Source: JARRNJ01 sp037385045
GTDB taxonomy: Bacteria > Pseudomonadota > Gammaproteobacteria > JASBUN01
Length of the DNA: 64,000 bases
Direction: 5' to 3'
Assembly (NCBI GenBank): GCA_037385045.1
Contig: JARRNJ010000023.1
Span: 20,547-84,546, forward strand
This document shows, piece by piece, positions 38,059-45,817 of the stretch (positions within the stretch are counted from its first letter, which is position 1; each line of letters opens with the position of its first letter). Both the position numbers and the translations under genes were made by a program. The notes beneath the pieces are model-generated. The model was not told the DNA's origin. It did not search any database and worked only from the letters and a program-made list of their open reading frames with translations.

Positions 38059-40224
38059 ATGCAGGCCCCGCGCGGCATATTCTCCTACCGGCCCTACTGG
38101 GCCAAGCGCTTCGGCTCGGTTCCCCAGCTGCCCGTCTCCCGGAGCGAAATGGAAGCGCTCGGCTGGGATTCGTGCGATATCGTTCTCGTTACGGGTGATG
38201 CCTATGTGGATCATCCAAGCTTCGGCATGGCGGTGATCGGGCGGCTGCTGGAAGCCCACGGGTTCCGGGTCGGCATCATCGCCCAACCGGATTGGAACTC
38301 GGCGGCCGATTTTGCCGCGCTGGGCCGACCCAACCTGTTTTTCGGCGTCACCGGCGGCAATATGGACTCCATGGTCAACCGTTATACCGCCGACCGGCGG
38401 GTGCGCTCCAACGACGCCTACACCCCCGACGGCGCCGGCGGCCGGCGGCCGGACCGGGCGGTGCTGGTCTACGCCCAGCGGGTGCGGCAGGCCTACCGCG
38501 ATGTCCCCGTCGTGCTGGGGGGCATCGAAGCCAGCCTGCGCCGGGTGGCCCACTACGATTATTGGTCGGACAAGGTGCGCCGTTCGGTGCTGCTGGATGC
38601 CAAGGCGGATCTGTTGGTGTTCGGCAACGGGGAGCGCCAGATCGTGGAGATTGCCCACCGTCTGGCCGCCAGAGAGCCGATCGGTGCCCTGAAAGACATT
38701 CGTGGCACCGCATTCCTATGCCGGGAGACCCCGGCAGGGTGGACCGAGTTGGACGCCGGTGCCATCGATACTCCCGGCCCGACGGCGCCGCCACAGGATC
38801 CCTACGCAAGTGAAGTCGGGGGAGCGGCCTGCGCCGGGACCGGCGCAGCTGCCGTGGCGCCGCCGCGGCGGGCCCGGCGCCTGGAGCGCGAGCGGACCGT
38901 GGTCCGCCTGCCATCCTATGAAGCGGTGCGCGACGACCCGGTGCTCTATGCCCACGCGTCGCGGGTGCTGCACCTGGAGACCAACCCGGGCAACGCCCGC
39001 GCGCTGGTGCAGCGCCACGGCGACCGGCAGTTGTGGCTGAATCCACCGCCGATACCGTTGACCACCGCGGAACTGGACGGGGTGTTCGAGCTTCCTTACA
39101 GCCGGGTACCGCACCACACCTACGGGGACGCCAACATCCCTGCCTACGAAATGATCCGCTTCTCGGTCAACATCATGCGCGGCTGCTTCGGCGGCTGCAC
39201 CTTCTGCTCCATCACCGAGCACGAAGGGCGGGTGATTCAGAGCCGGTCGGAAGACTCCATCATCCGGGAAGTGGAAACCATACGCGACACGGCGCCGGGC
39301 TTCACGGGGGTGATCTCCGATCTCGGCGGTCCGACGGCCAACATGTACCGCCTGGCGTGCAAGAGCAGGAGCATCGAAGCGGCCTGCCGGCGGCCGTCGT
39401 GCGTCCATCCGGAGATCTGTTCGAATCTCAACACCGATCACCGCCCGCTCATTCACCTCTACCGGCGGGCGCGCAGGGTGCCGGGGATCAAGAAGATTCT
39501 CGTGGCCTCCGGTTTGCGCTACGACCTGGCGGTGCGCTCGCCTGAGTACGTCAAAGAGCTCGTGACCCACCACGTGGGCGGTTACCTCAAGATCGCGCCC
39601 GAGCACACCGAGCCCGGGCCCTTGTCGAAGATGATGAAGCCCGGCATGGGCGCCTATTACCGTTTCAAGGAGCTGTTCGACAAGTACTCGCACCTGGCCG
39701 GCAAGGAACAGTACCTGATTCCCTATTTCATCGCCGCCCATCCCGGAACCACCGACGAGGACATGCTGCAGCTGGCCCTGTGGCTGAAACGCAATGGCTT
39801 TCGCGCCGACCAGGTGCAGAATTTTCTGCCGTCGCCCATGGCCACGGCGACGGCCATGTACCATTCGGGAAAAAATCCGCTGCGCAAGGTCACCGCAACC
39901 AGCGAAGCGGTGTTCGTGGCCAGGGGTGCGCGCCGGCGGCGCCTGCACAAGGCGTTTCTGCGCTACCATGATCCGGACAACTGGCCGCTGCTGCGCGACG
40001 CGCTCAGACGCATGGGGCGCGCCGACCTGATCGGCAACGGGAAGCGGCACCTGGTGCCGTCCTGGCAGCCGGCCGGCACCGGCGCGGCGCGGCGCGGGGC
40101 CGGTGGTGGCGGGCGCGGCAGGCGCTTCCGCACTCAGCACACGGGTCTTCCCGACCGCGCCTCGTCGTCGCAGTCCGGACCGGGGCCCGGGAAGGCACGA
40201 GGGCCGGGCGCCAAAACGCGCTGA
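38059..40224 (+). CDS. ygiQ: YgiQ family radical SAM protein
   Basis: This 721-aa protein matches YgiQ along its whole length, starting MQAPRGIFSYRPYWAKRFG and continuing with WDSCDIVLVTGDAYVDHPSFG. The radical SAM cluster motif is C-F-G-G-C-T-F-C in MRGCFGGCTFCSI, at about residues 375-382. A B12-like N-terminal region (about 30-130) precedes it. The last 80 residues are Arg/Gly-rich (RRGAGGGGRGRRF) and probably disordered. Substrate is unknown. Upstream open codons reach 37777 but lie antisense to YdcH. Confidence 0.93.
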   Translation: MQAPRGIFSYRPYWAKRFGSVPQLPVSRSEMEALGWDSCDIVLVTGDAYVDHPSFGMAVIGRLLEAHGFRVGIIAQPDWNSAADFAALGRPNLFFGVTGGNMDSMVNRYTADRRVRSNDAYTPDGAGGRRPDRAVLVYAQRVRQAYRDVPVVLGGIEASLRRVAHYDYWSDKVRRSVLLDAKADLLVFGNGERQIVEIAHRLAAREPIGALKDIRGTAFLCRETPAGWTELDAGAIDTPGPTAPPQDPYASEVGGAACAGTGAAAVAPPRRARRLERERTVVRLPSYEAVRDDPVLYAHASRVLHLETNPGNARALVQRHGDRQLWLNPPPIPLTTAELDGVFELPYSRVPHHTYGDANIPAYEMIRFSVNIMRGCFGGCTFCSITEHEGRVIQSRSEDSIIREVETIRDTAPGFTGVISDLGGPTANMYRLACKSRSIEAACRRPSCVHPEICSNLNTDHRPLIHLYRRARRVPGIKKILVASGLRYDLAVRSPEYVKELVTHHVGGYLKIAPEHTEPGPLSKMMKPGMGAYYRFKELFDKYSHLAGKEQYLIPYFIAAHPGTTDEDMLQLALWLKRNGFRADQVQNFLPSPMATATAMYHSGKNPLRKVTATSEAVFVARGARRRRLHKAFLRYHDPDNWPLLRDALRRMGRADLIGNGKRHLVPSWQPAGTGAARRGAGGGGRGRRFRTQHTGLPDRASSSQSGPGPGKARGPGAKTR

Positions 40225-40283
40225 GCGTGGTCGCCGCGCGAGGTCCGGCGTCCTGAGGGGATAGCGGCGGAGGTGAGCGTGCG

Positions 40284-41327
40284 ATGACGGCAAGAGTCAC
40301 CATTCAACCCAGCGGCACCGAGTTCCGGGTCGAGCGTGGGGAAACCGTGCTCGAAGCGGCCCTGCGCTCCGGCGTGGCGCTCAATTATAACTGCGGCAAT
40401 GGAACCTGCGGCGACTGCAAGGCCAGGGTGCTGTCGGGACGCCCGGCCGAAGAGCTGCCTCACGACTACGTGCTCAAGGAGGTGGAGAGGAGTCTCGGCA
40501 TGGTGTTGTTGTGCTGTACCAGGACCGACGAGGACCTGGTCGTCGAGGCCGCCCAGGCCGGCGCGCCGGCGGACATCCTGCCGGAGCGCATCACCACCAC
40601 GGTCTACCGCCTGCAACAACCCACCGACGAGGTAATGCTGCTGGAGCTGCGCACGCCACGCAGCAACACGCTGCGGTTTCTGGCTGGACAGTATGCACGT
40701 ATCGAGCTCGACGGGATTCCTGCGCACAGCGCCGCCATTGCCAGCTGCCCCTGCAACGGCATGTATCTGCAATTCCATCTGCGCCGGGTGCCGGGCGACG
40801 CGTTTTCAGATTACGTGTTCACCAAGCTAAGGACCCGCCAGAAGGTGGACGTTGAAGGCCCCTTCGGCGACTTCGTGCTCGACGAGCAATCCAACCGGCC
40901 GATTGTGTTTCTGGCTTTCGGCATCGGATTTGCGCCGCTCAAGAGCCTCATCGAGCATGCCATTGCCCTGGAGTTGGCGCAGCCCATGCGCCTGTACTGG
41001 GTGGCGTCGGACGCCCGCGCCCATTATCTGTCCAACTATTGCCGCTCCTGGCAGGATGCGCTGGATGATTTCACCTTCGTGCCGGTAAGCGGCGCGAATC
41101 AAAGCGGACATACGGCCAACCGCGCGTCGGGGCAGGCCGGCCTCACGGCACGGCAGCGGGCGATGCTGGATGCGGCGTCCGAGCTGCTGAACCGGGAGCC
41201 CGATCTCAGCGGTTTCGATCTCTACTGCAGCGGCCCGAAGTCGATCGTGGAACGGTTCCAGGCGCTCCTGCTGCAGCACGGGATTCCACCCGACCGGCTG
41301 TTCCTCGATTACACTGAAAAGCATTGA
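40284..41327 (+). CDS. 2Fe-2S ferredoxin / FAD-dependent oxidoreductase (CDP-6-deoxy-glucoseen reductase-like)
   Basis: This 347-aa electron-transfer protein has an N-terminal plant-type ferredoxin with the cluster ligands in NYNCGNGTCGDCKAR (Cys at about 36, 41, 44) and the fourth in VLLCC (about 76). An FAD-binding domain (RFLAGQYARIEL) and an NAD-binding domain (IVFLAFGIGFAPLKSLIEH; FDLYCSGPKSIVERFQALL) follow. It belongs to the CDP-6-deoxy-delta3,4-glucoseen reductase or phenol hydroxylase reductase type. The oxygenase or reductase partner is not adjacent. It probably shares a message with ygiQ (60-base gap). Confidence 0.92.
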   Translation: MTARVTIQPSGTEFRVERGETVLEAALRSGVALNYNCGNGTCGDCKARVLSGRPAEELPHDYVLKEVERSLGMVLLCCTRTDEDLVVEAAQAGAPADILPERITTTVYRLQQPTDEVMLLELRTPRSNTLRFLAGQYARIELDGIPAHSAAIASCPCNGMYLQFHLRRVPGDAFSDYVFTKLRTRQKVDVEGPFGDFVLDEQSNRPIVFLAFGIGFAPLKSLIEHAIALELAQPMRLYWVASDARAHYLSNYCRSWQDALDDFTFVPVSGANQSGHTANRASGQAGLTARQRAMLDAASELLNREPDLSGFDLYCSGPKSIVERFQALLLQHGIPPDRLFLDYTEKH

Positions 41328-41429
41328 CTGTCGCACGGCGCCGGCGTTGCACGCGCGGCCGCCATGCCTGTTCATCGACGCCGGGCTGTAATAGCATTGA
41401 CGCGCCAGTTCATCGAAGGAGTCGGAGCC

Positions 41430-42626
41430 ATGCGATTAGGTACGCCCCTTTCACCCAGCGCAACGCGAGTGATGCTGCTCGGCAGCGGCGAGCTGGGCAA
41501 AGAAGTCATCATTGCCCTGCAACGGCTCGGCGTCGAAGTGATTGCCGTTGACCGCTACGCCAACGCGCCTGGGCATCAGGTGGCGCACCGCGCCCATGTG
41601 ATCAATATGGCCGATGGGGAACAGCTGCGGGCGCTGGTGGAGCAGGAGCGCCCGCAGATCATCGTGCCGGAGATCGAGGCCATTGCCACCGACACCCTGG
41701 CGGAGATCGAGGCCGAGAACCTGGCGGAAGTCATCCCCACCGCCCGCGCGACGCAGCTGACCATGAACCGCGAAGGCATCCGGCGCCTGGCCGCCGAGGA
41801 GCTGGAACTGCCTACCTCGCGCTACGCATTCGCGGAAAGCCTCAACGAGCTGCAGATGGCCATTGACGGCGGCATCGGCTACCCGTGCATCGTCAAGCCG
41901 GTGATGTCATCGTCGGGCAAGGGCCAGTCCATGCTCCGTGGCCCGGACGACGTCGGCCCGGCCTGGGACTATGCCATGCGCGGCGGGCGGGTGCAGCGGA
42001 CGCGGGTGATCGTCGAGGAGATGATCGATTTCGACTACGAGATCACCCAGCTGACGGTGCGCGCCGTGGGGGACGACGGGGAGGTACAGACGCATTTCTG
42101 CGAACCCATCGGCCACCGGCAGGAAAAAGGCGATTACGTGGAAAGCTGGCAGCCCCAGTCCATGACCGCGGCTGCGCGAGCGCGCGCGCAGGAGATCGCC
42201 GGCGCCGTCACCGCAAACTTGGGCGGGCGCGGCATTTTTGGCGTGGAGTTGTTCGTCAAGGGCGACCACGTCTGGTTCAGCGAAGTCAGCCCGCGCCCCC
42301 ACGATACCGGCATGGTCACCATGATCACCCAGCTGCAGAACGAATTCGAACTGCACGCACGCGCTATTCTCGGCCTGCCGGTGTCGGTGGCGCTGCAAAG
42401 CGCCGGCGCCAGCGCCGTCATCTACGGCGGCGTCGACGCCACCGGCATCGCCTTCGACGGCGTGGAGCAAGCGCTGCGCGTGCCCCGGACCGACCTGCGC
42501 CTGTTCGGCAAGCCCGAGTCCTTCGTGCGCCGGCGCATGGGTGTGGCTCTGGCGTGGGGCGATGACGCGGAGGAGTGTCGCACCCGGGCGAAGCTGGCTG
42601 CCTCCAAGGTCAGGCCGACGGAATAG
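41430..42626 (+). CDS. purT: Formate-dependent phosphoribosylglycinamide formyltransferase
   Basis: This 398-aa ATP-grasp enzyme converts GAR to FGAR with formate and ATP in purine synthesis. The N-terminal pre-ATP-grasp region is VMLLGSGELGKEVIIALQRLG (about 14-34) followed by PEIEAIATDTL; the ATP-grasp region has YPCIVKPVMSSSGKGQS (about 151-167), FDYEITQLTV, GVELFVKGDHVWFSEVSPRPHDTG. Length equals E. coli PurT (392 aa). The ATG at 41430 has GAAGGAG 16 bases upstream. The stop is at the edge of the AAAGGGTAAA repeat. Confidence 0.96.
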   Translation: MRLGTPLSPSATRVMLLGSGELGKEVIIALQRLGVEVIAVDRYANAPGHQVAHRAHVINMADGEQLRALVEQERPQIIVPEIEAIATDTLAEIEAENLAEVIPTARATQLTMNREGIRRLAAEELELPTSRYAFAESLNELQMAIDGGIGYPCIVKPVMSSSGKGQSMLRGPDDVGPAWDYAMRGGRVQRTRVIVEEMIDFDYEITQLTVRAVGDDGEVQTHFCEPIGHRQEKGDYVESWQPQSMTAAARARAQEIAGAVTANLGGRGIFGVELFVKGDHVWFSEVSPRPHDTGMVTMITQLQNEFELHARAILGLPVSVALQSAGASAVIYGGVDATGIAFDGVEQALRVPRTDLRLFGKPESFVRRRMGVALAWGDDAEECRTRAKLAASKVRPTE

Positions 42627-42718
42627 GGGAAAAGGGTAAAGGGTAAAGGGTAAAGCAGGAAGAGAAGCCCCTAGCGCTGTTCTCTTTTCTCTTTACCCTT
42701 TCCTCTTTGCTCTTTCTC
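42626..42718. repeat. Imperfect inverted/tandem repeat of AAAGGGTAAAG type
   Basis: The left arm is GGGGAAAAGGGTAAAGGGTAAAGGGTAAAG at 42626-42655, with three tandem copies of GGGTAAA. The right arm at 42690-42717 is the complementary form (CTTTACCCTTTCCTCTTTGCTCTTTC). The two arms can form a hairpin. It lies between the convergent purT and Nudix genes and also codes for the last residues of the Nudix protein. A related element is at 59304-59363. Confidence 0.75.
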
Positions 42719-43273
42719 ACCCCACCCCATTTCCGCCTTCATCTCCGGTGTGATGTCGCCGGTGTGCACGCCGAAATGGCCGCGATGCCGGTCGTCGAAA
42801 TAGTGCCGCAGCGTCTCGCGCACTACCGGAAAAGCCAGCTTCGTCCACGGAATCTCGGTTTCCTGAAACAGTGCCACTTCGAGGCTCTCGTTGCCGGCAG
42901 CGAACTCCGGATCCAACAGTCGGGCGCGAAACATCAGGTACACCTGATTAATGTGGGGAATGTTGAACAGTGCGTAGAGGCCGGCAATGGCAACGCGCGC
43001 GCAGGCTTCCTCCAGGGTTTCACGGGCCGCGCCCTCGGCGGTGGTTTCGCCGTTTTCCATGAAGCCGGCCGGCAGGGTCCACAAGCCGTAGCGCGGCTCG
43101 ATGGCGCGCCGGCACAGCAGCACCCGCTCCTCCCATTCGGCAATGCAGCCGGCCACGATCCTGGGATTCTGGTAGTGGATGGCGCCGCAATGGTCGCACA
43201 CGTAGCGCTGGCGATGATCCCCGGCGGGGACCCGCTGCTGGACGGGGTTGGCGCAGTGACTGCAAAAGTTCAT
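42671..43273 (-). CDS. Nudix hydrolase with N-terminal zinc ribbon (NADH pyrophosphatase-like)
   Basis: This 200-aa protein has a zinc ribbon at the N-terminus (MNFCSHCANPV, then YVCDHCGAIHYQNPR, with two CxxC pairs) followed by a Nudix domain with the box GFMENGETTAEGAARETLEEA at about 95-115. NudC-like enzymes with such ribbons hydrolyse NADH. The last 14 residues (EKEQRGKGKEKREQR) come from the dispersed AAAGGGTAAAG-type repeat that overlaps the 3' end, so the natural C-terminus was probably shorter. The ATG at 43273 is followed by the ribbon. Confidence 0.88.
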   Translation of the reverse strand: MNFCSHCANPVQQRVPAGDHRQRYVCDHCGAIHYQNPRIVAGCIAEWEERVLLCRRAIEPRYGLWTLPAGFMENGETTAEGAARETLEEACARVAIAGLYALFNIPHINQVYLMFRARLLDPEFAAGNESLEVALFQETEIPWTKLAFPVVRETLRHYFDDRHRGHFGVHTGDITPEMKAEMGWGEKEQRGKGKEKREQR

Positions 43274-43579
43274 GGCGTCGTCCGGTGCAAATGCCACACT
43301 TGCGGTGCCGCCAACCGCGACGGATGGCGCTCGAATTCCAAGCATACCCTATCGCTCGCCGCTGTGCGTTGCGGCTCCCGGTCGGACCGTTATACTTCGG
43401 GTACGTTCATGCATCCGGCGCCTCGCTGCGGCCGCCCATGGGCCGGCGGCGCATTTCAGTGACGTCTTCTGCCGGTACCCACGACGCAGTGTCCCTGGTT
43501 CGGATGCATCTTTCCGGAAGCGGCCGTCGCGTTGTTTCCCGCCTCAATGTCTCTCACTGATCCAGCGTGGAGGTAGTCC
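43274..43579 (+). other. Intergenic gap (306 bases) between Nudix and transketolase genes
   Basis: No small gene is supported here. The stretch holds the divergent promoter regions of the Nudix gene (minus) and the transketolase gene (plus), including the candidate promoter at 43369-43396. Confidence 0.5.
43369..43396 (+). promoter_or_regulatory. Candidate promoter of the transketolase gene
   Basis: TTGCGG at 43369, a 16-base spacer and TATACT at 43391 lie 184 bases before the start at 43580. Confidence 0.4.
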
Positions 43580-45616
43580 ATGGACGATGTGATACCAGCC
43601 GATCGACTCGAAACCATGCCCGTTGACGAGTTGTGCATACAGACCATCCGCACCCTGGCCATGGATGCGGTGGAAAAGGCCAATTCCGGCCATCCCGGTA
43701 CGCCGATGGCGCTGGCGCCGGCGGCCTACGTCCTGTGGTCGCGGTTCCTGCGCTTCAATCCGCGCCGGCCCGACTGGACCAACCGCGATCGTTTCGTGCT
43801 TTCCAACGGCCATGCTTCCATGCTCCTTTATGCCATGCTGCATCTCAGCGGCTACGATCTGTCCCTGGAACAGCTGAAACAATTCCGGCAATGGGGCAGT
43901 CTCACACCGGGCCATCCCGAGTACGGCGTGACACCGGGCGTGGAGACCACTACCGGCCCCCTGGGGCAGGGGCTGATGACCGCCGTGGGTATGGCCATTG
44001 CCGAAGCCCACCTGGCGGCTACCTTCAACCGCCCCGGCCACGCCCTGATCGACCACCACACCTACGTGTTTTGCGGCGACGGCGATCTCATGGAAGGGGC
44101 GTCCCATGAAGCGGCATCGGTGGCCGGGCATCTGGGCCTGGGCAAGCTTATCTGCCTGTACGACGACAATCACATTTCCATCGACGGCGATACAGCGATC
44201 ACTTACTCCGACGACGTCGCGGGACGCTTCGAAGCCTACCACTGGCATGTGCAGGACCTGGGTGATCAGGCCAATGACCTCGCGGCGCTGGAACGGGCGT
44301 TCCAGGCCGCCGTGCAGGAACCGCAACGGCCCTCGCTGATCATCGTGCGCTCGCACATCGCCTACGGTGCGCCCCACGCCCACGACACGGCCGCCGCCCA
44401 TGGGGCGCCGCTGGGCGCCGACGAGGTGCGCGCCACCAAGCAGGCGTACGGCTGGCCCGCGGATGCGGTGTTCCTGGTGCCCGAGCAGGTGCGCACCCAC
44501 ATGCGCCAGGCGGGCGACCGGGGCGAGCATCTGCATGGCAAGTGGGAGGAACGGTTGCGTTCCTATGGGCGGGAGCATCCGGAACTGGCGCAACGTTTCG
44601 GCACGGCGCTTCAAGGCGAGCTGCCGGACGGGTGGGATCAGGGTTTGGGTTCCTACTCGACCGATGACAAGCCGGTGGCGACGCGGGCCGTTGCCGGCAA
44701 GGTGCTGGGAACATTGACCGAGCGCATACCTTGGCTGATTGGCGGTGCCGCCGATCTGGTGGCATCGACCAAAACGGTGGTCACCGATGGCGGAGACTTT
44801 GGCCGCGAGCGGCACGACGGGCGCAACATCCACTGGGGTATACGCGAGCACGTCATGTGCGCGGCGTCCACGGGTATGGCGCTGCACGGCGGCCTGCGGC
44901 CGTTCGCGTCGACGTTTTTCATCTTTTCCGACTATGCGCGCCCGGCGATCCGGCTGGCGGCGTTGATGAAGCAGCCGGTCATCTACGTGTTCACGCATGA
45001 CTCGGTGGGGTTGGGCGAGGACGGCCCCACCCATCAGCCCATCGAGCAGCTGGCTTCGCTGCGGGCGATGCCCGACCTGTGCGTGATCCGGCCCGCCGAC
45101 GCCAACGAGACGGTCGCCGCCTGGAAGGTGGCGCTGGCGCGGCGCGACGGACCCACCATGCTGGTGCTCACGCGCCAGAAGCTGCCGGTGCTGGAGGCGG
45201 TTGACGACGGCGAGGGCGTCGCGTGCGGCGCCTACGTGTTCGCGCGCGAGCGGGGTGAGCAACCAGAGCTGATTCTGATCGCCAGCGGCTCGGAGCTGGT
45301 CCTGACATTGAAGGCCCAGGAGCAGCTGCGCAGCGAGTACGGAATCGACGCGCGGGTGGTCAGCATGCCCAGTTGGGAGCTGTTCCGCGCCCAACCCGGT
45401 GCCTATCGTGAAACGGTGCTGCCGGCGGCCGTCCGCTCCCGGCTGGCGGTGGAGGCGGCTGCGACTTTTGGATGGCGTGAATGGGTCGGTGAGCGGGGCG
45501 ATGTGCTGGGGATCGATCATTTCGGCGCCAGTGCACCCGGCCCCGAGCTGTTTCGCCAGTTCGGTTTCACCGTGGACAACGTTGTCGCACGTGCCCGCAG
45601 GCTGGTGGAGGAGTGA
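43580..45616 (+). CDS. tkt: Transketolase
   Basis: This 678-aa thiamine-diphosphate enzyme moves two-carbon units between sugar phosphates in the pentose phosphate or Calvin cycle. ThDP/Mg sites are GHPGTPMALAP (about 33-43), CGDGDLMEGASHEA and CLYDDNHISIDG (the GDG...N motif), and the pyrimidine domain contains HDSVGLGEDGPTHQPIEQLASL. The last third has the usual transketolase C-terminal domain (VVSMPSWELFRAQ; GIDHFGASAPGPELF). No gap or pgk gene follows directly, unlike many relatives. Confidence 0.96.
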   Translation: MDDVIPADRLETMPVDELCIQTIRTLAMDAVEKANSGHPGTPMALAPAAYVLWSRFLRFNPRRPDWTNRDRFVLSNGHASMLLYAMLHLSGYDLSLEQLKQFRQWGSLTPGHPEYGVTPGVETTTGPLGQGLMTAVGMAIAEAHLAATFNRPGHALIDHHTYVFCGDGDLMEGASHEAASVAGHLGLGKLICLYDDNHISIDGDTAITYSDDVAGRFEAYHWHVQDLGDQANDLAALERAFQAAVQEPQRPSLIIVRSHIAYGAPHAHDTAAAHGAPLGADEVRATKQAYGWPADAVFLVPEQVRTHMRQAGDRGEHLHGKWEERLRSYGREHPELAQRFGTALQGELPDGWDQGLGSYSTDDKPVATRAVAGKVLGTLTERIPWLIGGAADLVASTKTVVTDGGDFGRERHDGRNIHWGIREHVMCAASTGMALHGGLRPFASTFFIFSDYARPAIRLAALMKQPVIYVFTHDSVGLGEDGPTHQPIEQLASLRAMPDLCVIRPADANETVAAWKVALARRDGPTMLVLTRQKLPVLEAVDDGEGVACGAYVFARERGEQPELILIASGSELVLTLKAQEQLRSEYGIDARVVSMPSWELFRAQPGAYRETVLPAAVRSRLAVEAAATFGWREWVGERGDVLGIDHFGASAPGPELFRQFGFTVDNVVARARRLVEE

Positions 45617-45817
45617 CCGTGCGCGCGGCCGCCTGCATGACCCGCCTGCGAACGGGGGAACGAACGGCGGCATTGCCGGTCGAATATGATACGCGCGCGC
45701 AGGGTGGCATCATGGATGCGACGCCGCTCGCAATCCGCATCCAGGCGGTTCGGGCGGCCGGGCGCGCCGGGCGTTGCGCGGCTGCGCAACCGGTATTGAG
45801 GGCGGAGAAAATCAACA

